Shown: positions 36,212 to 47,485, counted from the stretch's first letter. The stretch: DNA of 64,000 nucleotides from Terebella lapidaria (GCA_949152475.1 OX424558.1:40416751-40480750); one strand, 5' to 3'. Notes: generated by a model not told the origin, from the letters alone. Numbers and translations: made by a program.

Positions 36212-36760
36212 CCCTCTTGTGTTATTTTTAGGCATTTTCGTGCAAAATTTCAGTAAGTTTCTAAATGGAAAACTTCAGAAAGATTCGCCATGGCAATAAG
36301 TTATTGGACTATAGGTCCGGTGACCTCAAAATCACAAGAACTCTACTTTTACTAATGAATATTTTTCCCATGAATTTGGTATTTTTCTATGGCCAATTCC
36401 CGACAATTTGATATATAACCAACAAATGTACGACCAAAATCCCCGAATATCTCCCAGGTCGAAAATATAAGGGTCATTAGCTTTAATTTTAGAACTGCAT
36501 CTGAAGAGATGAGGGTCTGCAATCTCTGATTGTCTCGCTGAACCTTACAATATGGAACAGAAATGTTATACATGTAGCCACTGCCATAAATAAACAATGA
36601 AACAGAATGTAATACACATAATTTTATATATAAGTCCAATAATTTACACTCATGATTCAACAGCGTACAAAAATATACATCCTATCAGAGATCCCTATGT
36701 GAGACTTGTAACGAGACAGCACAAGGGCCCGAACCAGCCTGAGGGTAGTTTACCAGCTCG
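36212..36760. other. Palindrome flank, no gene seen
   Basis: It begins with a short hairpin-headed repeat fragment (head-like 'ttattggactataggtccgg' at 36300) and continues as AT-rich DNA. The 102-codon open frame on minus at 36352-36660 shows no familiar motif. Confidence 0.45.
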
Positions 36761-36767
36761 GGACATT

Positions 36768-37250
36768 TTTGTGTATGGATAAGTTTACCAGCTTACAACA
36801 TTTTCTGTGTATGAAAGTATGAATGAATTTACCAGCTGGCGGTGTATTTTGTGTATGGATGAGTTTACCAGCTGGCGGTGTATTTTGTGTATGGATGAGC
36901 TTACCAGCTAACAGCATCTTCTGTGTATGGATGAGTTCAACAGCTGACAACAATTTTTGTGTATGGAAAAGTTTACCAGCTGGCGGGGTTTTTTGTGTAT
37001 GGATGAGTTTACCAGATTACAGCGTCTTCTGTGTATGGATGTGTTCAACAGCTGACGACGATTTTTCTGTACGGAAGAGTTTATCAGCTGGCGGCGTTTC
37101 TTGTGTATAGATGAGTTCATCAGTTGGCGGTGTTTTTTGTGTATGGACGAGTTTACTAGTTGGCGGTGATTTTGTTTATGGATGAGTTTACCAGCTGGCA
37201 GTGTTTTTTGTGTATGGATGAGTTTACCAGCTGGTGGTGTTTTTTGTAGT
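36768..37250. repeat. Minisatellite, unit about 35 bp, downstream of DEPDC7
   Basis: About 13 imperfect copies of 'gtatggatgagtttaccagc' plus 'tggcggtgttttttgt'. It lies 130 bp or more beyond the DEPDC7 stop codon and could be within its 3' untranslated region. No clear AATAAA was found for the gene. Confidence 0.85.
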
Positions 37251-37380
37251 TTACCAGCTCACGGCTGATGACCTGTGTTGGTGCGTGGCTTTATGTTCAC
37301 TGTCTGTGTGTCTCTGTTCTGGCTAAGCAGCGCGTGATGAGATGGCAGATATGAAAGCAGAAAAGTCCCAAGAAGCACTG

Positions 37381-40300
37381 TCAGATGGTGTCTGCGAAGT
37401 GTGCCCAGTAGATCTTGGGGTGGTGTTTCTGTAGATGTTTGAGTCGCAGTTTCTTGTCTTTGAGTGTCAGTTTACGGTCATCCATGATAATGTTCATCAG
37501 GTCCACCAGAGCGCGTTCCGTGCATTCCTCCTGCTGTTTCTGGAACTCGGCGGGGGATACCTGAGCACAGTACGTCTTGGCTGTAGCAGAAACAATAACA
37601 AAATTAACAATATTAGAAACAAATAGACTGAACAAACACTCACAGCAAAACACATATGCTTCAATATCCACGGTATCTCCATCTGATGAGTCGTAACATA
37701 GTCTAGTAACCATGGTAACGTAATCTAATGACATAGTCTAGTAACCATGGTAACATAATCTGTTGACATATTCTAGTGACTATGGTAACGTAATCTGATG
37801 ACACAGTCTAGTTACCGTGGTAATGTAACCTGATGACATAGTCCAGTAACCATGGTAACGTAATCTGATGACATAGTCTAGTAACCATGATAACGGAATC
37901 TGATGACATAGCATAGTGACCGTGGTAACGTAACGTGATGACATAGTCTAGTAACCGTGGTAACGTAATCTGATGACATAGTCTAGTAACCACGGTAACG
38001 TAATCTGATGACATAGTCTAGTAACTGTGGTAACGTAATCTGATGACACAGTCTAGTAACTGTGGTAACGTAATCTGATGACATGGTCTAGTAACCGTGG
38101 TATTGTAATCTGATGACATAGTCTAGTAACCATGGTAACGGAATATGAGGACATAGTCTAGTAACCATGGAAACGTAACCTGATGACGTAGTCTAGTAAC
38201 TGTGGTAACGTAATATGATGACATAGTCTAGTAACAATGGTAATCTAATCTGATGACACAGTCTAGTAACCGTGGTAACAGAATATGAGGACATAGTCTA
38301 GTAACCATGGAAACGTAACCTGATGACGTAGTCTAGTAACTGTGGTAACGTAATATGATGACATAGTCTAGTAACAATGGTAATCTAATCTGATGACACA
38401 GTCTAGTAACCGTGGTAACGTAATCTGATGACACAGTCTAGTAACCGTGGTAATGTAACCTGATGACGTAGTCTAGTAACTGTGGTAACGTAATCTGATG
38501 ACATAGTCTAGTAACCATGGTAACGTAACCTGATGACGTAGTCTAGTAACTGTCGTAACGTAATCTGATGACATAGTCTAGTAACCATGGTAACGTAACC
38601 TGATGACGTAGTCTAGTAACTGTGGTAACGTAATCTGATGACATTGTCTAGTAACAATGGTAATGTAACCTGATGACATAGTCTAGTAACCATGGTAACC
38701 AAATCTGATGACATAGTCTAGTAACAATGGTAACATAATCTGATGACATATTCTACCGTAATTATCCAATTAGTTCGAACACTCTAATAATTCGAACACC
38801 AAAAATTATTCAAGAAAATAATTTTTAAATTGACTCGTTTAGTTTGAACAGTCAAATTCACGATTGAAATTTTGATTGAAACAACGAACGAAATCAACTT
38901 GTCAGCTGCCGAAACTTACAAATTGCCAGGTGGCAGCACTACGAAATGAGTAATCAGCAACATATTCGCTACGTGGCAGTGTGTTCGATTACCAATGCCA
39001 GGGTATGACCAAGAATGACAAAAAGCGCGGACCTCATAGTACCAGGCGGTTTGCGGGCCATTGAAGATTTTCCGAGTCAAGTGACTCAATTGCACATGCA
39101 ATATGACTAGAATCTAGCATCAGTGTGAGATAATAAACTACAGTTACCCGGCAATTTAGCAGCCAGTATTCAAGTTTTTTTAAATGCTAGTTGTCTGCAG
39201 TTAACCTATCAATCGTACAGGCCCTAACCAGCCAGCATGAGCGGCATCTGTCAACTCGCATAGGCCTATCTGCCATGGCATGATCGATCTGGGTTTGGGT
39301 TTTTTTTTCGTTTTGATGGACGATTTTATCGTTAATCTAATAATTTGAACATTTCAAAATTTAATTATTTATAGCTGTTCGAACTAATTGAATACCTAGA
39401 CGTCAAGGCCTAAAGATGCCTTGGAGGCATTTCGGTGTTAAAGCTAAATTGTAATATTTATAACATGTTTACCATGGGCTCTACAATGCTCTACCACACT
39501 GTTTCCAAGATATCAAATTGACGAAAATGAAAAATGCCGACTTGGTGAAAAAATTTCAGGTCAAGGTCAAAGTTCATCCATAATACCCCTTAGACATGTT
39601 TGTCTAGTGCCACGAGTCCAAAAATAATGTCCATTTCGCTCTACGATGCACCGTTTCCGAGATATCGACGAAAACGAAAAATGCCGACTTGGCAGAAAAA
39701 TTCAAGGTCAAGGTCAAAGGTCATCCTCAATACCCTTTAGACATGTTTGTCTAGGGCAACGAGTCCGAAAATAACGTCCGTTTCGCTCTATGATGCACCG
39801 TTTCCCAGATATCGACAAAAACGAAAAATGCCGACTCGGCAGAAAAATTCAAGGTCAAGGTCAAAGGTCACCCTCAGTACCCTTCAGACATGTTTGTTTA
39901 GAGCAATGAGTCCGAAAATAATGTCCGTTTCGCTCTACGATGCACCTTTTCCGAGATATCGAGGAAAACGAAAAATCCCGACTCGGCGCAAAAATTCTAG
40001 GTGAATGTCAAAGTTCATCCATAATACCCCTTAGACATGTTTGTCTAGTGCCACGAGTCCGAAAATAACGTCCGTTTCGCTCTACGACGCACTGTTCCCG
40101 AGATATCGACGAAAACGAAAAATGTCGACTCGGCAGAAAAATTCAAGGTCAAGGTCAAAGTTCACCCATAATACCCCTTAGACAAGTTTGTCTAGTGCCA
40201 CGAGTCCGAAAATAACGTCCGTTTTGCTCTACGACGCACCGTTTCCGAGATATCGACGAAAACGAAAAATGCCGACTCGGCAGAAAAATTCAAGGTCAAG

Positions 40301-43300
40301 GTCGAAGGTCACCCTTAATACCCCTTAGACATGTTTGTCTAGGGCGACGAGTCCGAAAATAACGTCCGTTTCGCTCTACGACACACAGTTCCCAAGATAT
40401 GCAGGAAACCTCAAGGATGACTGGGCGAAAACTCTTCCGACCTCTAGGTCAAAGGTCGTTTGACGGATTGATCCCAAAATCAATAGGGTTCTTCCCTATT
40501 GATATATGAACCTCCGTTTAAAGTAAAAAAAAAAAACATTGATTTCATCCTCACGGACCACTGATCCGGCTGAAAACAATAGGGTTCTTCCACATAATAT
40601 GTCTGACCAATGCTGAAAATTTGGCGAAGATACATTGCACAGTCGTCAACGTGCGCACAGGATTCCTGTAGCGGAGTTACAGGAAGCCTGCAAAAAGCAA
40701 CAACATAATCTGAGAAAATTGATGGTAGGTGGGTATCTCTGGTTGGAAACACATCCCAAACGAGGTTTCCAGCAAAGGGACTGAGCAGATAGACTAACAT
40801 AATGATATTCTTTTGCGTGGTAGTTTCATTTGTTGTTGACACCTTCGTTATTATTAACTATAAACACATGAAATGAGATTATCCCTCAATTATCGTCCGA
40901 TTGCCCCTTTGTCTACATGTAATCACCATATAGTGGAACTTTTGCCCACCGCTACTGTGCATGGGGGTTGATTGGTTCACAGTTGAACAAATTCAACAGT
41001 TATTGGGAGGTGACACTCGTCTGTTTGTGTTTGTCAAGCAATTGTTTATCGTAGCACACACGAGATATGTGCTGCAGGATTCACGTAACAGGCGCTGAAG
41101 TATTCACGTAACAGGCGCTTCAGTGTTCAAGTAACACTGAATGTAAAATTGCCCTAAAATTTTTCTTTCCACTAAATTAACTTTGTACACATCAATATAA
41201 ACACATACAAAGGTCAGAATCATGGATTGTGCATTGTACTGGAAAAGTACAAGCATATAGGTTGCGATATTCCTGGCTGGATCTCATCAACTGGCAATGC
41301 CTTTTCTTCGTTGTAAAGTAATTAGTATGCAAGTAGCACTAGATAAAAAATTGCCCCCAAATACCTCTTTAACTATAAATTTACAGCAGAATAACTTATT
41401 ATGTGTAACAACTGGAACAATATCACAGAGAGGAACCGTTTGTCTGATTCTATGTGCATTTGCCTGATTCTATGGGCAAATTGTCTGATTCTATGGGCAA
41501 ATAAGCAAGTAAGCTGCGGGGCACCAGTAAAACATGCTGGATCGACGGCTAACTTCTCAGCACAATCTGATGGCGTATGTTCTGTTTACTTCTTAAATCA
41601 TTGCAGAATATGATTCATGTTCAGTTTCTTATGTGGTGTTCACCGCTCTTCATATATCTGTCGCACAAAAGTGGAACGGCTAGGCAGTGGAGCAGTTAGC
41701 CATCATAAATCACCAAAGACAAAGCGCTTCCAGTTACTTACCAGGATATATTGACCACAATTGCATGACAATTATTCCAGTTAACATTTTGATTGCTCCT
41801 GGATGTGAAGTCAGCTACGTAATCCAACAAAATTGTACTTAGAATGAAAATAACAGAAACAAACCTGATTCTATGGGAACAAACCTGATTCTATGGGTAG
41901 GGTGTTGTTATAGCCATGAAACTAACAGCTTCTCGATGCTGATCCTGAATAAAAATATTATTGAATCTTGATTTTATGTTCTGTTTCTAGAAGAAGGTCA
42001 ATAACATGGACGACAGATCGTAGCCCATAGTTCCATGGTTATCAAATAAACCTACCCATAGAATCAGGTTTGTTCCCATAGAATCGGGTTTGTTTCTGTT
42101 ATTTTTAAGTTGGTGATTTATTATGGATAACTGCTCCACCACCTAGCCGTTCCACTTTTGTGTGACAAATGTATGAACAACGGTGAACACTGCATAAGAA
42201 ACTGAACATAACTCATATTCTGCAATGATTTATGGAGTAAATAGAACGTGTGCCATTAGATTGTGTTGAAAAATTTGTCGTTGATCCAGCATGTTTTACT
42301 GGTGCACCACAGCTTACTCGCTTATTTGCCCATAGAATCAAACAATTTGCTCACAGAATCAGACTTCCTGCCCATAGAATCAGAATAATGCACATAGAAT
42401 CAGACAAACGGTTCCTCCCTGTGAATATAATAAACTGAATACACAGTGCTCATCATGTCCTCAATGATATCAGTATTGGTGTGTTGCATGGACCTAACCT
42501 ATCTTACGTGTGTGTTTTTGTTAGCAACTTTCCTAGAGAGAATTATTATGGCTGGTGACTGTGGGTACTGCAGTTTCTCATCAGAGCAAACGGATGACAT
42601 TGTACAACACTGCATCCAGTCCCATGCTGGTCTTAATTATGAATATTGATTAGTGAGGTTATGGTGAGCACTGTATATATTCAGTTTATGTATAGTGTAC
42701 ATACATATTATACCGTTCCAGTTGTTAAATATAACAAATACTTTTGCTGTAAATTTAGTGGAAAGAGAGATTCGGGGACAATTTTACATCTAGTGGTACT
42801 TGCATTGCCAATTGATGAGATCCAGCCAGGAATAATGCAGCCTATATGCTTGTACTTTTCCAGTACAATGCACAATCCATGAATCTAACCTTTGTATGTG
42901 TTTATATTGATGTGTACAAAGTTCATTTAGTGAAAAGAAAAATTTTAGGGCAATTTTACATCCAGTGTTACTTGAACACTGAAGCGCCTGTTACGTGAAT
43001 ACTTCAGCGCCTGTTACGTGAATCCTGCAGCACATATCTCGTGTGTGCTACGATAAACAATTGCTTGACAAACACAAACAGACAAGTGTCACCTCCCATT
43101 AACTGTTGAATTTGATCAACTGTGAACCAATAAACCCCCATGCACATCAGCAGTGGGCAAAAGTTCCATTATATGGTGATTTCATGTAGACAAAGGGGCA
43201 ATCGGACGATAATTGAGGAATAATCTCACTTCATGTGTTTATAGTTAATAATAACGAAGGTGTCAACAACAAATAAAACTACCACTCAAAAGAATATCTT

Positions 43301-46300
43301 TATGTTAGTCTATCTGCTAAGTCGCTTTGCTGGAAACCTCGTTTGGGATGTGTTTCCAACCAAAAAATACCCACCCACCATCAATTTACTCAGATTATGT
43401 TGTTGTTTTTTGCAGGCTTCCTGTAACTCCGCTACAGGAATCCTGTGCGCACGTTGACGACTGTGCATTGAGGCAAACTAAAGTTATCGGTCGGAAACCA
43501 AAACGGCGGGGAAAAAAAAAAAAAAAAAAGGAAAAAAAAAATTCTGCTAAAACCATGAAGGCATTTCTTCTGAAATGCCTTAATTACGGTAGTAACCATG
43601 GTAACGTAACCTGATGACATAGTCTAGTAACCGTGGTAACATAATCTGATGACTTCGTCTAATAACAATGGTAAAATAATCTGATGACATAGTCTAGTAA
43701 CCATGGTAATGTAATCTGATGACACAGTCTAGTAACAATGGAAATGTAACCTGATGACACAGTCTAGTAACAATGGTAATGTAACCTGATGACATAGTGT
43801 AGAAACCGTGGTAACATAATTTGATGACATGGTCTAGTAACAATGGTAAAATAATCTGATGACATAGTCTAGTAACAATGGTAATGTAATTTGATGACAT
43901 AGTCTAGTAACCGTGGTAATGTAATCTGATGACATAGTCTAGTAACCGTGGTAACGTAATCTGATGACATAGCCTAGTAACCATGGTAATGTAATCTGAT
44001 GACATAGTCTGTCTAGTAACCATGGTAACAAAATCTGATGACATAGTCCAGTAACCATGGTAAAGTAATCTGATGACATAATCTAGTAACCATGGTAACG
44101 TAATCTTAGGACATATTCTAGTAACCGTGGCAATGTAATCTAATGAGATAGTCTAGTAACAATGGTAACGTTATCTGATGACATAGTCTAGGAGACCTGC
44201 AGGGATCTGTTCACGGCCTTCCTGAAGCTCCAGCAGCTGTTGTCTCACAGCCTCGTCCACCTCAGCAGGGACCTCCCACAGCTTGTCCGCATAGTCAACC
44301 ATACACATCGCCAGCTGGCCGGCCTGGTGCGGCGCCAGAACCTTGGTTCGGATCAGCGCTGAAGTGAACACGCGCTCCACTACCTCCCGGTTAGACCGCT
44401 GTAATACAAACACCATGCGCTGCATGCATCAACCTAAATCATTGCTGGACGTGTGCTAGTGAAGTGGAGTCTGTATACGTACGGAGGAACTGAGTGAGAT
44501 GGCCTCGGGGCTGACCGCCTGTTGCAAGAAGCGTAGCAGTCTGCGGAGTTCCTCCTTCAGGTCACCAGGGAGCAGCACCATAGCTAACTGCAGACCTTTC
44601 AGGACAAGGTCTCTCTTACTCTGCATCAGCAGGTTCAGCAGGCCCAGCTGTACATCGATGAACTTGTCTGACCACAGTGGGGAATCCAGTGACGAGAAGT
44701 GGTCAGCAATGGATTGATAGAGCCGCAGCTTCTGGGTCAGACTCGACTTCTCCGTCAGTGAAATGTCTAACATGTCCAGGCCCTTCGGCAGACACTCCAC
44801 GCAATCGAGAGCCGTGTCCCACCACAAATCTTCTCTGTCAACAAAAAAAAACACAGACTGTACTGTACAGGTCATCTCTATGTCACCACAGACTGTACTG
44901 TACAGATCATATCTATGTCACCACAGACTGTACTGTACAGGTTGTCTCTGTCACCACAGACTGTACAAGTCGTCTCTACATGTATGTCAACACAAACTAT
45001 AATGTACATGACATTGTCTTGGTGGCTGACTCACTTGTCAGAGCTGTTGGAGAAAATGGAAGCGATGCTCTCAGAGCGGCGGAAAGCCAGGTTAGAGTAG
45101 GATTTTTGTTTGTTGCCGTGCTTCGTGGTGGCCGCCTCGTAGCTGAGGATGTTGTCCAAGACGGGGATATCAAGAAGTGTCAGGAGCTGAGATAACGACA
45201 CTTCCTTCATCAACTCCTCCTCCACTGACAAAGAAAAACATTACCATGACAACAAAAATAGTAAATTGACAGGGCTCTACACAGACTAAGCAAACACACA
45301 ACTGCATTAGTATGCAGCATGTATATAAGCAGGTCATGAGCACTCACTTTTGGGTGTCATTTTCTCCAGACCATCCATGTCATTAGTACTCCCCTTGGGG
45401 TGTCAGTTTCCCCAGACCGCACAGGTCTTCAGTACTTACCTTCGGGTGTCAGTTTTTCCAGACCGTCCATATCATCAGTACTCACCTTGAGGTGTCAGTT
45501 TCTCCAGACCGTCCATGTCATCGGTGTCGTTGAGTCCGGAGAGGCTCCCGGCACCGGGGAAAGAGAGGCGACCTTGTCCGACGGTGAAGAGGCGTGCGGG
45601 AGTCAGCTTGTCACTCTCAGGTCGCTGCCACGTTCCCGTCAACTCCAGGAGCTCCTGAACAACACCGTGGTGACGCTGTAACAGGGATGTTGACGAGGAA
45701 CGACAGCTCTTTGCACTGCTCGGCACGAAGTCTCTTCTGCAGCATACAACAACAGCATTTCACGATCTCATTCGAACAATTGTTAGTAGATATCTCACAT
45801 CTCTTGTAAGTTTCAAGCGGTATGGATTACTGTGGCTTGGAAAGCTCCTGCAGACTGGCACAGCGCTGGAGGCCGAGTTCGTTCTCCTTGTCAGGGAAGC
45901 GATATAGACGAGACACGCTGTCCTCGAACTCCTCGTCACTTTTACTGGACTTGACAGACTCAAAGACGGACTGCTCCAACATGTGCTGACAAAGCTGAGA
46001 GAAATCACAGTAATGAAGACACACACCATAGATCAGCAAATTAACAGGCATCAAGGACAAGCTCATGAACATTATGATTGGTTCTAGAGACGAAGGACCA
46101 ACACACATGAACGTTATGATAGAGTTGTCAAACCAACCTTGGCTGCCTTGTGTCGTGTGATGTCGCGGTTCGGGAAGTTGGATTTATCAGTGAGCAGTTG
46201 GTGTAGGACGACATCCACAGCGTCACTGCCAGTGAAACAGTCATCATATGCTTTCATGTGCACCTTGCGGCGTTTGACTTCCACCTCAGCCTTCAGGTGA

Positions 46301-46343
46301 CCAATCAGCTCATTCCAGATGTGTGTCGCTCGGAAAGGGCCCG
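37381..46343 (-). CDS. DEPDC7: DEP domain-containing protein 7 orthologue, 7 exons seen, N-terminal exon missing
   Basis: Exons in reading order are 46138-46343, 45831-45994, 45486-45736, 45035-45224, 44483-44834, 44197-44398 and 37381-37580. All have GT-AG borders and agreeing phases, giving 521 residues after the first split codon. The first two encode the DEP domain: 'GPFRATHIWNELIGHL', 'VEVKRRKV', 'DDCFTGSDAVDVVLHQLL', 'RHKAAKLCQHMLEQSVFESV', then 'SRLYRF'. Exon 3 is a Ser/Thr-rich linker. Exons 4-7 match the C-terminal helical half of vertebrate DEPDC7, ending 'LKHLQKHHPKIYWAHF' where the human protein has a similar 'KCHPDIFIEHF'. Human DEPDC7 is about 511 residues, so only a short N-terminal exon is missing. 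It must end in phase 1 and was not found up to 48500. DEPDC7 relatives act in signalling at membranes; no catalytic activity is expected. Intron 6 is 6.6 kb and packed with repeats. Confidence 0.92.
37690..38753. repeat. 35-bp X-box minisatellite, acceptor side of DEPDC7 intron 6
   Basis: About 30 copies of 'taaccatggtaacgtaatct' plus 'gatgacatagtctag'. The core GTAACCATGGTAAC fits the RFX X-box consensus in many units. Variants with 'caatgg' or 'cgtgg' keep or weaken one half. It is one array with that at 43592-44190, split by an insertion. Confidence 0.9.
38756..39405. mobile_element. Small pogo-like MITE
   Basis: 'tccaattagttcgaaca' near 38764 is matched in reverse by 'tgttcgaactaattgaa' near 39376. 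The phrase resembles ends of pogo/Tigger relatives. A hAT-like scrap ('caatcgtacaggccct', about 39212) lies inside. No protein is encoded. Confidence 0.45.
39480..40400. repeat. 147-bp tandem repeat with AGGTCA arrays
   Basis: Six units. The phrase 'ttcaaggtcaaggtcaaagg' or its variant begins at 39555, 39701, 39848, 39995, 40142 and 40289, giving spacings of 146, 147, 147, 147 and 147. Each unit also carries 'ccgtttccgagatatcgacg' and 'gccgactcggcagaaaaatt'. Full units hold AGGTCA-AGGTCA-A-AGGTCA. Related fragments are at 22600-23100 and 24720-24900 and their mirrors. Confidence 0.9.
40636..43467. repeat. Second, older inverted repeat (arms about 1.3 kb)
   Basis: Sequence from 40636 is matched in reverse up to 43467, for example 'acaggattcctgtagcggag' (40659) with 'ctccgctacaggaatcctgt' (about 43426), and 'taacagaaac' (41851) with 'gtttctgtta' (42092). 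The coordinate sum shifts from 84103 at the outer ends to 83952 near the centre, so indels of about 150 bp and many substitutions have accumulated. Motifs 'ctgattctatgggcaaa' recur in both arms. It is clearly older than the 20-kb palindrome. Confidence 0.85.
42548..42649 (+). CDS. Short zinc-finger peptide or exon in the older inverted repeat
   Basis: ATG at 42548 opens MAGDCGYCSFSS, continuing with a C-x2-C-x12-H-x4-H finger and ending at TGA (42647-42649), 33 residues. Only the right arm keeps it. N-terminal single fingers like this occur on proteins of several transposon groups, but nothing else of such a protein was found. The resemblance to the finger at 21350-21491 is in spacing and in 'YC..I..H...H'. 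It could be a lone exon or chance. Confidence 0.3.
   Translation: MAGDCGYCSFSSEQTDDIVQHCIQSHAGLNYEY
43592..44190. repeat. 35-bp X-box minisatellite, donor side of DEPDC7 intron 6
   Basis: About 17 copies of the unit at 37690-38753. The last unit touches the splice donor of exon 6: the intron starts GTCTCC and the repeat phrase 'tagactatgtcatcag' (minus strand) follows at once. Confidence 0.9.
44853..44999. repeat. Short minisatellite in DEPDC7 intron 4
   Basis: Four imperfect copies of about 37 bp ('cacagactgtactgtacagg' plus 'tcatctctatgtcac'). It lies right next to the acceptor side of exon 5. Confidence 0.75.
45345..45535 (-). repeat. Tandem copies of the exon 3 end and splice donor of DEPDC7
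   Basis: The 46-bp block 'gacggtctggagaaactgac' + 'acctcaag/gtgagtactgatga' occurs about four times in a row, one in the exon and three in the intron. The true donor is at 45486/45485. The next copy also has a good donor (GTAAGT, exon end would be 45440). The two outer copies have lost GT. Use of the second donor would add 46 bases and shift frame. Confidence 0.8.
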
Positions 46344-46820
46344 CTTTAACCAAAGCAACAAGTAAGAGTGTCCGTATGAGTTAGTGCATGTACTCAGTCC
46401 TCAAATCAGGGATCGATTATCATGATTAATCAGACCTTCAGAATGATCGATCATCGATTAATAATCAGACTTTGACAAGCAAGTGAAGAGCACCAATTTT
46501 CATCATCAGAAATGAACAGATCCCTCAGATACAAGATTGTTGTAATATCCACATGCTCACTTATTTCCAGTTTTAGCAGCAGTTGGGTAAATCAAATTCC
46601 AGCTTTAAAAATTATTGTTGTGTTACATTACGTAACAGGTGCAATTTTCCATCGTTTTTCCATTGCAAGTGTGAATGTTTGGTCTTCGTTGGGTATTCAT
46701 GACCATGCCCAAGTACAAAAATCTGACATAGATACTGAAGTATCTAAGAAATCAGAAATAAATAAAGGTGTGGATGTCCATGAAATCTTGTAGGGACCAT
46801 TGTGCCGTTCACTCGTGTTT
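46344..46820. other. Upstream of the last recognised DEPDC7 exon, no exon found
   Basis: A phase-1 exon for the N-terminus should lie in or beyond this stretch. I see only a short imperfect inverted motif with 'atcgatta' repeats (46409-46462) and AT-rich sequence. Confidence 0.4.
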
Positions 46821-46821
46821 T

Positions 46822-47225
46822 AGGGGAATTTCGTCATGTATGCTTTGTTCAGTTTTACCTTTATGCTGGGGTGTATCATATTTCTTTATATCAGCAACAT
46901 ATTCTATGGATATTTCTTTCCATGAAGGATACAAAGGAGTATCGATCCGTGGAAAAAATCAATCTCTGTCAATCAAATAACATAATTATATAGTTGTCAA
47001 ATTTGTCTGAAATATTGATTTTTAAAAATGGCGGAAAAGTCTTCGTCGGGTGCGCACCCTAATTTGCATATGCACCCAAATCTTGATGTTTGATTATTAT
47101 TACATTTAATATTGTCTAACACTCACAACAACAAAATAAACCTATCATTCCTTACTTATATTTTTATTTAGTTTTTTTTTATTTGAAAAATATAGTATTG
47201 AATTTGCATATGTCGAAATTCCCCT
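46822..47225. mobile_element. MITE with AGGGGAATTTCG ends
   Basis: AGGGGAATTTCG at 46822-46833 is matched by CGAAATTCCCCT at 47214-47225, and the match continues imperfectly inward ('catgtatgc' with 'gcatatg'). It is about 400 bp and non-coding. Confidence 0.6.
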
Positions 47226-47485
47226 GCCTGTCAAAGTTCCCCAACTTTTCCCTAGTTGATCTGGCTTGAGTGTCAGACTGACAGTAGACCGAGTAGTTAT
47301 CCAAGCCTAACCACTTACTAGGTATTGGTTAGCCCAACTCGCCATGATTTTTTTACAGGTTTTATATCATAGAAAAACATGTGGTCGGTGTTTCCTTGCG
47401 CGGCTGATTGAATTACGAACAAGCGCTCGAGCTTCCGAGCGCTCGACGAACATACCGGTAACGTTCTCTAATTGGTTAGGCTTGG

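Larger units (their letters stand above)
38756..43589. mobile_element. Composite insertion inside the minisatellite, bounded by TA and short inverted ends
   Basis: The minisatellite is interrupted at TA (38754-38755) and resumes after TA (43590-43591). The outermost bases are CCGTAATTA and TAATTACGG, an exact 9-bp inverted pair, as expected of a TA-targeting (Tc1/mariner or pogo-like) event. Inside lie a small inverted-ended element (38756-39405), the 147-bp tandem array (39480-40400), a large inverted repeat (40636-43467), a poly-A tract (43511-43540) and a short hairpin (43558-43581). No transposase was recognised. Confidence 0.65.

Noticed and set aside
36352-36660. 102-codon minus frame next to the palindrome
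   Set aside because: No motif, AT-rich composition and no splice context.
37690-38753. Array considered as a CRISPR-like repeat
   Set aside because: Units are contiguous without unique spacers, vary freely and lie in a spliced animal gene.
44677-45195. 172-codon plus frame across DEPDC7 exons
   Set aside because: Antisense to two well-supported exons and an intron minisatellite.
46512-46793. Candidate missing first exon of DEPDC7
   Set aside because: The frame is on the opposite strand and has no similarity to DEPDC7 N-termini.
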